DNA from: Lichenostomus cassidix
Lineage: Eukaryota > Chordata > Aves > Passeriformes > Meliphagidae
Length of the DNA stretch: 64,000 nt
NCBI GenBank assembly: GCA_008360975.2
Contig: CM039183.1
Span: forward strand, 50,801,350-50,865,349
Reading direction: 5' to 3'
Below, in pieces: positions 13,047-26,200 of this stretch. The position numbers were made by a program, and so were the translations under genes. Positions within the stretch are counted from its first letter, which is position 1; each line of letters starts with the position of its first letter. The notes beneath the pieces were generated by a model that worked only from the letters and a program-made list of their open reading frames with translations, was not told the DNA's origin and ran no database searches.

Positions 13047-16000
13047 CAAGCCCACTGTTTAGGCCACTTTTGGATCACTATACCTGAAATGTTCCTAAGT
13101 ATTCCTGAACACATTGGTTTTTTTTTCCAGATACTGTATCTAGCTACAGCTGGAATTGATACTGTATCTGTTTGGAATTAGATGATATTGTGCAAAACTG
13201 CAAGTTTTATAGAATTAGGCCATGTAGGAAAGGTGTTTGTGATCTTGAGTGAGGCATATGTTGTTTCTAGGTTGTGATTAAAGCACAGAACTGTTTAAGA
13301 ACACAAAAAGGACCAGTTATCTTGGTATATCTATCCTTCTTTTGCTCAATTTCTATTACACTTTCTTGCTTTTAACTGTATCACTCGCCTCATTTTGTTC
13401 ATAAATAAACCAAGGTGATTCTTCAGATTATTTATGCTCTTTCCTACAATTTCCTTTCATGGCAATATAATCCAAATGTCAATTGAGATTTTTGAAGTTT
13501 CTCAGCTTTTTGAGACAATTTATAAAATTCAGGTGTGGCCACAGTAGCGGAAGTCTCATACAAAAATGGAAAGTGGGATTTGACATCAGAACCCCAAAGT
13601 ATGATTTTTAGTTTGACACTCTTCCCTTTTGTTCTCCAATATTTGAAACTTTTTGCAATAGCTATTGACTGTGATGAGTCTATGGCTTTTTGTAAAGCCA
13701 CACCACGGGTCAGAGGAAAAAATATCAATTTGGTAATGAGAGACACTATGTGGAGACTAGGCTCACATTTTTCATTGCAGACAGTCTTGGGATATTGTTC
13801 ATGCTTCCTAGAACAAAATGTAGGTGCTGCTAACAATTTCTCATGAAACTATTTATTGTCAAATCAATGCAATTTAGAGGCACCTTCCTCTAAAGGAAAA
13901 GTAAGATTAGGATTTGAACATCTCTTACCTTTCCATTCCTGCTGGTCCAGTCTCCTAAAGTTGCCTCTTGGGTTCGCAATACAGCTAATCCGAGTATTTT
14001 CAGTGATAATTTTATTTCCAGAACTGACATTCTGCCAAACACGGAATGTTTTGTGAATCAGAAAGATTTCTTACAGCCTATCACAGAAGAATGCAAAATA
14101 GCTGAAAGTGTTATTCATAAGGTCCTCACCTTACCAGGAGATGTACTAGCTGCTGTTTTCCTATATGTCAGGTAATGTCAGATTCATCTTTTTGCTGTTT
14201 TCTCTCTCCTGATTTTTCTCTTAGCAACTTGTTATTGCTAAAACAACTCTGAAATTCCAATTTTCATTCCATCACATGTGGACCAAAATCAAATTTCAAA
14301 ACCTCACAAATACTCACCAAAAGAAACTGCTGGTTTCTGGCTGGAGTAATCAATAGTCTTAACTACAAATACACTTAGCACAATAACCCAGTGGGAAAGA
14401 AGGGGACAGCTCACATCAAGTGTAAATGTTCTGATGCTTGCAAAACAGTCCCAAATGTATTTTCAAATATATTCCTTCGTCACTGTTCAGAATGCTGCCT
14501 AATGAGTTGACAGTAAGCCAGTGACAGTCTAGCACAGCAAAAGTTTAGTGCTTCCTTTTTTGTACATTCGCGTATTCCCTATTGTTTTGAAACTGTTAGT
14601 AATGCTGCTGCTTTGCCTTTGCCATCAAACAAGCCCTTCTCCAGCAGTGACTCATTCAGGTTCTGGCACTGCGTAGGATAAAGGAGAAGTGTTAATAGGA
14701 AACGCTTGGTGACATAGATAGGAGGAGAAGGGCAAGGAAATATGCAAAGCAGAGTTCTGGCTCTGTCATGTTTTCTCTAGTTTGCAGAGTTTTCCACTCT
14801 TTTTGGAAACTAAATGCTGAGGGTCACCACACTGCATTCTCTGGATGTGCAGAATGCTGAAATCCCAAGGAGCATAAATTAGTGAACACCACATTGATTC
14901 CATGCTGTTCCTATTAAAAAGATCATTTATTTCAATGATCTGTGTTACTTTTGTTCTCCACAATGCATGTTGGGTTACTTCACTGTCTCCTGAAGCTTCA
15001 CAGCTATGAACACTGTAGCTGCTATGTAACACTGCTTTTCCAGGGATCTCTCTGTTACTAGGCTGTGGTGGTTTCACCTGACTGTGATGGGCAAGAACAA
15101 GAACATTACCCTTCAAATGAGACATGACCATTGCACCCCATAGCAACTACACTTTGCATAAATCATCTCACACAAGAGGCAAGACATAACTCCCACTGCC
15201 TTCATCTGTGCCAGTATTTCACTCTAAAAATGTTGTTTCTTCAGAGCTCCATAGGGTAATTGGTGTTTGTCCTCTGCAATTTCAGAGCCTTCAGCAAGAT
15301 AAAGGGGTATGGCTAAGAACACAAACTGACTTTGGGAGTCTACCTTCTCTTCTTCTCATATTTTCTCCATGTAGTTTTAGAATTTAGCCCATTGTCTTCT
15401 GTTCCCATTTCAACTTAAGGCAGGACTAACACTTCCATGTTAAAGAGATACCTCTAATCTGAACATTGAAGGGGTTCCCAAACTACTAGTAGGGCAGAAT
15501 TCTTCAGATAACATGCACATGATTCTCGTTCTTGATGTAGTGCTGTCATTTTAATGGAGTTCTGTAGCTAATGGAGTAGTATAACCCTGACATTGCCAAT
15601 CTAAAATTGAGGCAAGAGGGGAGTCAGGCTCTGCATTTTTTATTAGCTCTTAAAAGTGAAACAGTAAAAGTAGTTTTGAAAACTGACAGAGAGGTGAAGA
15701 GTTGATCTCCTCCTGAGAGGAAACTAAGTTCAGTTTATTTGAAAAGTATTTCTTGACTATATGTCACCTTGAACTCCTATGAAAGCATGCTTTTCTGTAC
15801 TATTGTAGTTTTTTCCCATTTCTACTTTACAGTCTCTTGGGAGACCCACTAAAAGTATGCCAAAGGGGTGGTGGAAGGGTGGGAGCTTAAATATTTTAAA
15901 TCTATTAAATAAAATAACACTTTTGAAATACTGAAAAACATATGAAAATGTGTTTCCCCTCATGTGGGAATTCAGCTGTTCCCAGGAACAGCCTGGGTGT

Positions 16001-17471
16001 CAGGAGACCAGAGTAGCATATGAGGAATGTATTAAACAAATGATGGAAGAAGGATTGAATAGCTCGGGGAGCTGGAAAAATAATACATAACTTTTCATCT
16101 TGAGTCTACCCCAGACTGACAGAGCAAATGAAAACCATTAGACTCTGAAGACGGTTTGGTGGTCCATGTGGAATCACTTGGTGGTTTCTCTGGAGTCACT
16201 AATAGACAGCTTTCTACATCACAGAAACTTCCATACATTTATCACCCTTTTCAGCAGTCTTAGTGGAAGCCAAGAATAAGGGTTTAAGAGAGAAAAACAT
16301 TTAAGCATATGCTTAAAATTAAGCACCTGCTCAAGTACTTTTCTGGATGAGAACTTTAAAAACTGCACTGCCAATACATGTGGTAAAAATATGAAGAGCA
16401 GAAAGGAAAAGGGGCTGTTCACATGGTACCTGTTCTGGAAAAGATTTTACTTTCATTAAATAGCTTTTAGCAACATCGCATTATATTTTGAAAAAAGGAA
16501 AAAAGAAAAAGACTCAAGGCTGTATTCCAAAGGCCATCTGTAATGAACAATCAAAAGGGAGCAAGTGTATCCTTATCCTGTGCTCTCTCACCAGAGGCTG
16601 AGAACGCTAAGTCCTCTCGTGCTTGCATTTCAATGTGGATCTAATTAACAGATGCCATCATATTTTCCATTTCTCTGCACTAGGCAATGTTAGAAATATT
16701 GAAGCAACTTCCAGGTAAGTCAATAGAAGTATCCAGCAAAGTGCAGTACCAAAACTCTCCTTGGAGTCCTACCAGTCCACCCAGTTGTGTCAGGACAGTG
16801 CAGGCACATCTCTGTGGCTTCCAGTTTTGAAGCCAGCTGAAGGATCCTAGACTAGAGTGGCACTGCATGGAACCAACAACCTTCCTTTGCTGCCAGTGCA
16901 GGCAATGAAGGGCAGGGGGTGACTGTGGGGCCTCATGTGGCAGAAGCAGAGTCTCATTTTACAGACACCTTTTCCCATGTTTATCACGTAAATGTAAAGG
17001 AGGCTGAATGGACCAATCCAGCCTCACTAGGTTGATCATACTTGCTTCCAGTGCAGAATTTACACTAACACCAAGCTGAGAAAAAATGCTAACAATAAAT
17101 CAAAGTGGAATGTTTTGTCCTTCTTATCTCGCCCAAACACTGTACATAATTACACTACTGAAATAAAACTGAAGAAAAATAATTATTGGCTCATTACTAT
17201 TACTTGGCTGCACTGAAGGTGTATCAGGAGTATTTGAAAAATGTGAAAATTGTTCTGTAGTTAAATGGTTTTAATTTTGCAATTGGATGCAAACTTTGTA
17301 CTAGCAATGATAATTGTGGCAGACCATTCCTCTCCCTGAGCCCTCTTCTTTCTACAAAATAACTAGAAATGGAGGAGATAAATTTGTTCCCACCTGACTA
17401 CCAAGTCCAAGCACTACATTAAGCAGCTAAATACACTTGTGTTTAGACAACTTTGGATCACCTGTCCTTGC

Positions 17472-17535
17472 TTTTCCTGACAAAAGGATTTAAAAATTAC
17501 CACATTTTCCTGACAAAAGGATTTAAAAATTACCA
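17472..17535 (+). repeat. 33-bp tandem duplication
   Basis: Two copies of a 33-bp unit (TTTTCCTGACAAAAGGATTT and onward) lie head to tail, starting at 17472 and 17505. They are identical over the first 31 bp or so, which indicates a recent duplication. Sequence resembling the unit's end (TACCACATTTT) recurs again at about 17541-17551. Confidence 0.9.
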
Positions 17536-18179
17536 GGAGCTACCACATTTTATCACTGTGAAGTGCATGGAAATATTGAAGCATGTCTTGATCGACTGGT
17601 TTTACCTATGCCAGCTGCTAGAAATCACAATAAGAGGAGGATATCAGCTACAGTTTTAAAATTATTTAAGAATGGTGAATATTGGTAAAATAAAGTAGGC
17701 GAACATTTTTAAGTTTACTTAATAATGTGCAATTTCTATATGATATCTTTCTAAAATTAGTCTACTCAAGTATTTGTTGAAATGTATACTCTAATAGATT
17801 AATTAAATGGCAAATTAAGAAATTGATGACAAACTCTTTGGCCATAAAACATCATTTTTACTTAAAAATACATCATGACAAAGCAGAAAAGAAGATACAC
17901 AGATTTGTTTGCATATATCACAGCTCACCTTCCTAACTTCACTTTTCACCCTACCTAACAAAGTTATCCTACTCCATTTCAGCCAAATTCTCAAACATGA
18001 AAGAAGCTGAAAGCATGCTCTTGAATCTTGTCTCAAAGAATGGGTCTGAAAGGTATTTGCAGACAGTGGTGAATCAACACACAATTCCCTTGGGTCCCAT
18101 TCCAGCTCTGGATGCTACAGCACACTGGGTGGGTGCATGGTTTTCTGTCTTTGATCCATCCCAGTACAATGCCCTTTAA

Positions 18180-18545
18180 CGTTTTCCTCCCACTCTGTTT
18201 CCTGACCCCTTCCTGACCAGTCTCATGATCCACTTACCAGGTTTCTGGACCCTGTCCTCTCCTCAAACCTGAGATAAACTCAGCCTCAGAATAAGACTTT
18301 CTCTCTGGTCCCCATCTCTAATCTCAGCCTCTCCAAACCCTCTCTTCCTGGCTTCCCCTCCAAGTTTCTTTGCCAAATCCACATGTCCCCACCCCTCCGT
18401 CCCCAATGACATTCCTCAGTCCTTAGGTCAGCTTCCCACTTCCCCTGACTCCAACTACTAATTTCATTACTCTGTGTCCTTATCTGCTCCCTTCCTCTCA
18501 GCTTAAATCACACGGTTCCCTCCTGTCCTACTGCCTGGACTGACC
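18180..18545. repeat. Pyrimidine-rich low-complexity block
   Basis: About 365 bp of the plus strand is dominated by C and T (CCTCCC, CTTCC and CTCTCC words) with little G. It reads as strand-asymmetric low-complexity sequence, not as a coding or recognised transposon sequence. Confidence 0.6.
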
Positions 18546-21316
18546 ACAGCAGGGGAATACAGGGGCAAAGGGCCAATGCTCAGGGTTACTCAGAGCAGCC
18601 TCCTTGGCAGGAAGCCGTGGGAAGCCGCCTTGGAGAGGAAAGCCCAGTTTCTTTGCTCAACTGCAGGCAAGGCCTTTCCTGGCTGCACTCTGCAGCCACA
18701 ATGTGAACAGCCACAGGCGCTGAGAGGCTCACACCTGCTCTCTGCAGCTGCAGTTTTCAAAGCACTTGCTTGAGTTGTGGAGGTCTGTAATGACCAGGCA
18801 TACAGAATATTCCTTCCCCCAAGCCTGTAACTGCATTGGTTTTCACAGGGGTTTTAACACAGCGTTGGGAATGAGCACATTGTGACAGGTTGCACACTAC
18901 TGACACGAGAGTCATGTCACTGTAGGTGGTGCTGCTGAGAACCCTTGGCTGTTCCAGTTTGGCTGGTTATACTTTCTGCTTGAAAAATGTTTCCCGAGTC
19001 TAGGGGAACTCTATCAGCCTGTCTCCTGATACATGGTTTAACGTGTGCAAATATTCACATAGGCACACAGACACAGTCCTCATCATCCTGCAGTGTATCA
19101 AGGAGATGCCTAGAATGGAAATTGAAAGACCGTCATCATTTTCCACAAAGATTCAATATAGATTCAATTATAAAGCCTACAAGAGACCAAATAATGCTTA
19201 GCCATTGCAGAATGTCGTGGAGGAACGAAGCTGAAAATGGCTGTAGTTGCAAATTTAAAGTGGCATGAGAACAAGTGTAAGAATGCTAAAAAACACCTTC
19301 ATTATCAACCTCGATTCTCTTGATTCACTGAAAGCGTTCCCCATTTACTCCTGGCAGGAACTATGGAGCAAGCAACTGTGCTATCAGCCTGGCAAGAGTT
19401 TGCAGTACTGCCCTCTGTGCTACAAGTATTCTATGCATGTAACCAATAGAGGTCTTCCATGTCCAAGACGGTAATAGATACCATTCACCACGCTGATAAC
19501 ACACTTATTTTTGTTGGGATTGTTCAGTACAGGGAGGTATATATCCCAATTCCTACCTTTTCTGCTCCCCCTCTATTTAATGTTAAGCTTTGCTGACCTG
19601 AACCTTCAGACCTAGTACTAGAGTTGTCAGGAGGAAGATGGTGAAAACAATAAGGAAAAGATTTTTATTTATAGGCAGATGTTTAGAGCACTCTAAATGA
19701 CAATCATATCAGTTAGCCTACCCTCTCTTTTCTTGCTACACGTCTTGCCAAAGGGAATAAAGAGGCAGGGCAAACCCCAGGTGCATCAGTTATGAAATAT
19801 TTTCCACAATCTGGCATTTGCCTCAAGAACAGCAGTCCTAGAAGGAATTAATAGCTCCTGCAGGGAGCAAGTGAGGAAGCTGAGAACCTGGTCTCCACAG
19901 CTCCCTCCCCCTTCCCCACCTCCTCAGGCAAACCAAAGCTCTGATAGACCCCAGAGTTTCAGCAGCAAACAGACACATTCTGAGAAAGAGAGAAATGCAG
20001 CCCTGGCTTCAGAGAAATACAGGAGGGTGATTACAGGTCATTCACGAAAGAATTAAACACCAAATACAAGAGTGCCCCTACTTTCAGCCAGGACACTGTG
20101 ATTTTATTACACTCTTCTCTGAAAGATGACAGGCTGCATGCCAAGCAATTTTTGATTTTATTTTATTTTTGTTTTACTTTCTCACACACAGAAACTGTCC
20201 TCAAAACCTCTTACTTTTAAGCTAAGTGCCAAAAAATGATCAAGTGCCAGCCAATGACTCATCTTTTAAAAGCCTGGCTTTTGGAAGGTGGTTTTCATTT
20301 CAGGAACTTAGGATTGCTTCCTGGATACTAAACATTGTGGGATCAATAATTTGACTAGAAAAATGTTGAAAAATAAGGATTTTAAATATTTAAACATCAG
20401 TCATCTTTGGGGGTTCTGTTAACTAGAGATACATGGGAGTTCCAGGCAAAGGGAAAAACAGGAAGGCCAAGAGTTTGGCTGATGACTCAAAATGGCCAAC
20501 ATCCACCTTCTTTTTTTTAATACTGAAGCATATTTTGAATCATTTTAATCTTCTTTTACTAATGGAAGCAGACACATACACCACATTGCCTTGGAAAGAG
20601 TAGAAGCACTATCTTTTTTTTTTCTTTTTTTTTACGGGGCTGCAAATGGAAAGCATACGATGACATTCCACCTCTCTCTCCCCTGTGCTGTGTTTCACCC
20701 ATTTCTCAACACACAACACAGACATGCAGCCCTTGTTAGTGCTGTAGTTACATGTCATCATTCCACCATCATGCAAGCCAAATTTCTGAAGTGCTCTTTT
20801 GCTTCTAGGGATTTCCTTGTTTATACACCACATAAAACCTTACTTGCAACACAGTAAAGGCATGTGGCAACACAGAAACCTGTACACAGGTGAGGGCATC
20901 TGTCAGGAGATGGGGGAAGGAAGGGCACAGATCTACTTGTAAGCCTGGATCATTTCTGTTTGGAGAAAATAGTGTTTATCAGCTCCAGCAAGACAGTGAC
21001 TGAATGACTCAAACAGCTAATTTTATAGAGGGAACAAACAAAGTGGTAAAAGAAAAATTAGAAAGCTGAGAAAAAAATTGAGATATTCATTAGGTCCAAA
21101 ACTAAACATGAACTACCTCTTTGTATGTTTGATGCAGGCTCCAGCACAGTTATTCAGGGTAACTGTCTTTTTTTAAATTCTGCTGACATCATTCATTCTT
21201 TATATATCAAGGCTAGCAACTATGACTCCCAAAATTTGCTTATAAACACACTTCACATCTTAGGTGTAGGACAATGTGCCAGCATGCAGGTGCCCTTCTC
21301 CATGGGTGTTGGGTGA

Positions 21317-21330
21317 AATATATATATATA
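21317..21330. repeat. (TA)n microsatellite
   Basis: A run of seven TA dinucleotides, likely polymorphic in length. Confidence 0.75.
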
Positions 21331-22242
21331 GCTATCTGGTTATTCTGGGACTGGTAACATCCTGGACTGACATTGCAATCTGTTAAGAAGCAGTTTTGAA
21401 CAAGTCTAATGAGATGGTATAGATTTTCTGGGAGCATCAAAGGCTGTCAAAATTTTCTCCCACCTAATCTGCTCTTTGGTGTCAAAGAGAAAACAAAGCA
21501 GTGTCAAAGCAGTGAAAGTTTCAAAGTAAGGTCAAGAGTCCTTGATTTATCCTTTAGTCCTTTAGTTACACCAGTAACTGGCAATAGAGAAACATATTCC
21601 TAACCACTCAGCTGAAGCAGATATATGTTTAGAAATTAGACAGCTCACAACAATTTTGAACCCTTTTTATCCACTGGCGTGTTTTGAAGCAACTACTAAT
21701 GGAAACAAAACATTTTTTCTCCTTACACAAATGAGCCACAAACTAGAAATCTCTCTATCCTGTTGAAAACAAACAAACACACATAACAAAACAAGTCAAA
21801 AACCAAAACCAACCATCCAACTTTACCTAATATCCACTTACCCAATGAATGGTTTTAGTCACAGAAATGAAGACTCAAACCCCTTTACTAAGTGTCAGAA
21901 TGCAAACATCTCATGCTATCTTTTTCTTCCTAGTCTGTCAAGGGATGCAATTTAGGTAACTTCACTCCTTTTCACTTAAAACATTTGGAAACACAAGCTA
22001 CGCCGTTCTGTCTAAAACCTTTGAGTGTGCCACAATGCAAGCACAGCCGAGCGAGAAGCATTACTTACTGCTGTGGTACTGGAGGCAGGTTTTTACCTGC
22101 ATTGGTGGGATGGTTTATACAGTGACAGACTTCTGATCCTCACTTAATTTCCTGCTTAATCACCCGTGCTTGCGGAGCCCAGCCTGGCTGGATGCGCAGG
22201 TCGTGGAGTTGCCGCCAGGAGCAGGGAGCTGCTCAGCTTCCT

Positions 22243-22256
22243 ACACTAGGTGGCAT
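22243..22256 (+). promoter_or_regulatory. CTCF-like motif
   Basis: ACACTAGGTGGCAT matches 12 of 14 positions of the CTCF core consensus CCASYAGRKGGCRS, with the central CACTAGGTGGCA intact. It sits in a CpG-enriched patch (about 22010-22330, roughly a dozen CpGs) that also has a CCAAT-type GTCCAATGGCG at 22289-22299. Function as an insulator or boundary is inferred. Confidence 0.35.
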
Positions 22257-23204
22257 GGAAGGACCAAGTTTCGCCACCCCCACCACTGTCCAATGGCGAA
22301 TGATGCTGCTGTTCAGTCTTGCAATCGTTTTCCTGGTGCTCTGCAGAAATAGGTATTCATTAATTTAATCACCTGGCAGAATTTTATCTGGGTAAATGCT
22401 GAAGCTCTTCTTGGAGGGGTTCCCTTGTGACTTTTCCATTCCAACTGAGTGAGAGCTCTTCAATGTTCTTGCTGACTTTCCCTCTTGACTTTCCCATATT
22501 GACTTTCAGCACTTATATACACTCTAGCTCTGTACCTTACTCAGTTAAGTTTGGGTTTCCTATTAGTTGTCCTTATTTCCCCATTAGTCTATGTTCATAT
22601 ATGTGAAAAAACAGCATTTTGAACTTTTTGCAATTCACAGGGCAGGAACTTGGCACCCTGTGTCTGAAAACACATTTACAGCTCTGCAGATTCAGACCAC
22701 TTTTGATGTCTGAAATAGTCAGGATTCTTGAAGAGGTCAGTTTGATTCTTACCTTGCTCAACTACTGAGCTGGTTACTGCAAATTATTGACCCTGTAAAG
22801 CAACCAAGCTGGATCCATCAGTGCTGTCACTGGGAAGGGCAGCATTGCTCAACACTGGGATTGCACTAACAGCACCTCATGTGCAGCTACAGTCCTAATC
22901 CTTACTCCTATCCCACCACAGATACAGACATGCAACGAACATCCCAGTTAATTCAGGATGCCTACATGGCCCTAAATCACTTGGATGAGAAAACTTAGAG
23001 CGTCGTCATTAACCCATATTATTGCCTCTCCACTGTCACCACAAAGTGCCTCACTTCTACCTTGCAGTTTCCAATACCACCTGGATGCAACGCCATTCCC
23101 ATGACCTCACCATTCTCCCAGCCTACTTAACAGCTTTCCAGCAAATAAACTTTGCCCCTGCACCCATCTCCCCACACCCCAGCCTATATATGTAATTTGT
23201 CTTC

Positions 23205-23277
23205 CACTGCCTGGGGGAACAACAGGGGGTAGATTATCTCTTGAGGTGTTTTCCATCTCTGTTTTCTATGATTCCCT
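23205..23277 (+). mobile_element. CR1-like 3' tail fragment
   Basis: The plus strand reads GGGTAGATTATCTCTTGAGG, then TGTTTTCCATCTCTGTTTTC and TATGATTCC. This parallels the CR1 tail (GATGATCTCTTGAGGTC, CTTCCAACCTCTGTGATTC, TATGATTC). Only the tail remains, so the subfamily cannot be named. Confidence 0.55.
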
Positions 23278-26200
23278 AGGGACGGGCTTATCTCTAAAGT
23301 AACATCTTGCAGGATTCCAGGGTTACACCGGTGAACATGTTAAGGCCAGAAACAGGGAGGGAGATGCCTGGTATTAATGGCAGAGGCATGGCTTTTCAAA
23401 GTGGAAGATTTTCCCATTATGTGAATGAAGCTGAGTAACTCAGAGTTTTTTCAGCTTGGGATTCAGAAGTTAGGTCTCAAGACTCTTTACTGTATTTTTA
23501 AAATCTGATTCAGCACTCCCAGCTACTTAACTGTCTTGCCCTTCTTTCTGCTCTCATGTCCTTACTGAGGTGATTTTTCTACCCTCTCCCTCCCTGATGT
23601 ACTGAGCTAGCACCATCCCCCTTCCTCTCTGCCTGTCCTGACCCTCCATGGCCCTTGCCAGGATATGAGGAGAACAAGAGAGACCACCTGTATCAGGAGT
23701 AGAAAAAGAAAATGCAAAAATGTGGCAAAAAACCCCCCCAAAAAAACCTGGAAGCAGGTTGAAACCAAGGAATGTTAGGGTCAGGCACAAAGCTAGGGTA
23801 TGTTTAACCCTAGTTTTGGTTCAAGGAGATGTCCAATGAATATACCCTCTTGCCATTTCAAACATCTCTATTTCATCTCTCGTTACACAGTGATGAGCAC
23901 CACTGATACATTTCAGTTTCCATGGCATCGACAAAGTATACTTCCTGGAGGATAAGAGTTCCTATGAGGAGCTGCAGACTACAGCACTGTCAGTACTTGG
24001 CACAGAGCAGCCCGCTGTGTAGCACAAAAAAAGGAAGAAGGCAATAGCACCACACAGCTCCCTCCTGGCTGCATACCTCCCTGTGTTTCAAAATAACAGT
24101 AAACCTCCAAGTAGCTTCAAGGAAGATCCATGAACAAACTGAATGAAATCATGCCTTTTGGGTGACTGCACAGCAACATGTACTGTCCTCAGTTCCACCA
24201 GTGCAGGTGTAAACAAGAGATAAAAATTACACACAGTGCAAAAACACATGACAATGTGAAACACTATAAAGTTTTAATTGCCACTTATTTGGTTAAGCCT
24301 TTCATAGCTCTCTGCTGGTGAGTCTTGAGCAATGTGGTCATTCCATTCTCAGGCTCATAAAAATTTACTGCACGCCTTCACGTGTTCTCCCTATATAGCT
24401 CCACTTTATTTCACTGGCAAAATACGGCCAGCTGGAGCTGCAGCTCTGATTAGCTGAATGCTTGGGATGCAGAATGCAGTCCCCAGAATACATCATATTC
24501 ATGGTAATATTCTGACTGTAAAAAAGGCTTGACTTTTTAAGCTTCTCCAGAGATGCAGATAAATGTAATGTGTCAGAAATAGGGACCACCTACACATCAG
24601 ATCACACTTACAAGGATAATGTATGCAGGCGTATAAAATTGCCAAGGAAGGCAAAGCCACACAGAAAGGGGTACTTCCCCAGGCTACAGACTGGTTTATT
24701 CCACATTTCACTGACTTTATAAGGCACCTGAGTGACATTTGGTATCATCACAACCACCTGAAGGGATGAAATTGCACTGTTCTTGGACAGCCAGCACCAG
24801 GGACATTATGATTTTAAAATATGCTGAAAGACAAAGTCACAAGCAACCAGCATTTCACATTCATACCTGCTTATTTCCAAGTCATAATGAAAACCAGTGA
24901 ATAGAAGTTTCCTAGTACAGACACTGAAACAGCTCCATTAATTGTTAAGCCTCCAGTTCTTAATATTGCCAAAGCACATTTTAGAGGGAGGGATTTGAAA
25001 TATTTTTCTGAAAGGAAGGGAAAGAAAAGAAGGAAGAAATGTAGCTCTGTGACTCAGAGGCACAATTGAAATAAAAATCTAAACATTGTCACAAGTGGCA
25101 TCACCGAAGCCCAAAGCAAAACACTGCATCTTGGAAATTTCCAGAGGATCTTGGAAAAATTCAGCGCTTTTAAACAAAGAACAGCAAAATGAAAAGAATG
25201 TCAAAAAAATAACTTGAGGATGAAAAAAAATTTAGTAGTTAAAGCTAAATCATTACTATTTCTACAGGCCAGAGAGCAGCAAAATTAGATTGATACATGT
25301 GGCTCAACAGCGACAGATACACAGCTTAGTATTGCAAACTTGTGATTCACTCTTACTGCACTTACTCTACACAGCTAAAGAACAGAAGAAGGGAAGAATA
25401 TGGGGCTTCCCATCATGAATGTGCTAATGCCTGGCAATTTCTCACTTTCCTCAATAAACCTGAACAAGGCTCTTCTTTGCCTTCCCAGAGTTCATCTGAA
25501 GAGCCCTCAAAGAAAAGTAGCCAGCTTTGCCTAATCCAGCTATCCTGCTGTAAGCCTTTGGAAGCAACAGCAGGAATAGAATAGGCATAGTGCCACCCCA
25601 GCTCCCACCCCAGACACATTTGTCCACAACCATGGACTTTCTGTTCAGACACACCACATTCCCAAACTATTATGGTGACTGAAACCTTGGACAGTACAAG
25701 ATGTCAGGCTCCATCACTGCAGTGTGCCTGCACTTCCCGGGTGAGCGCTCCAGCACCCTGGGCATTATTCTCACTCTTGTTCTCAGACCTGGGGGTGCTT
25801 GCAAGGCACTGCCTTGGGCACAGGAGTGCCTGGTGGCTTGGACACTGTGCTGGGAAGCACTAGGTGCCCACTCAAAGCTCTGGTGCATCCTTTAGAGGCA
25901 AGTCGACCTTGCAGATGAATGTCTTACAAATCCCTACCCAGTTGCTGGGTCTCCTTAGGTATTCCATTTAAAGCCATTCTACTTGGAATAAAATACTTTT
26001 AACAGGAGCTGAAGCAGAAGACAAATGTGAAAATGATTCACGCTTCTGGGAAGTGGCTGTCTGGCTTCTGGAGCATGTGGCAGTGAATGTAAAATGCTGC
26101 ACACAGAGGGGCTGTCTTGTCAGGGGAGACCAAGGAGCAATGCTTCAAGCCCTGCACATGCACAACCAGCTTGCAGGCTGCTAGTTAAAACACTGTCCTA

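Larger units (their letters stand above)
13047..23204. other. Intergenic, no gene recognised
   Basis: This interval contains the 33-bp duplication, the pyrimidine-rich block, a TA microsatellite and the CpG-enriched 22.0-22.3 kb patch. The block at about 14490-14700 (with TTGTTTTGAAAC and AGTGACTCA words) is a candidate conserved element. No coding exon is supported. Confidence 0.6.

Noticed and set aside
12848..13181. Open frames with CKG and KDA tripeptide repeats
   Set aside because: They are explained by the 9-bp minisatellite, whose length is a multiple of three. No signal peptide, splice site or flanking coding sequence supports a protein.
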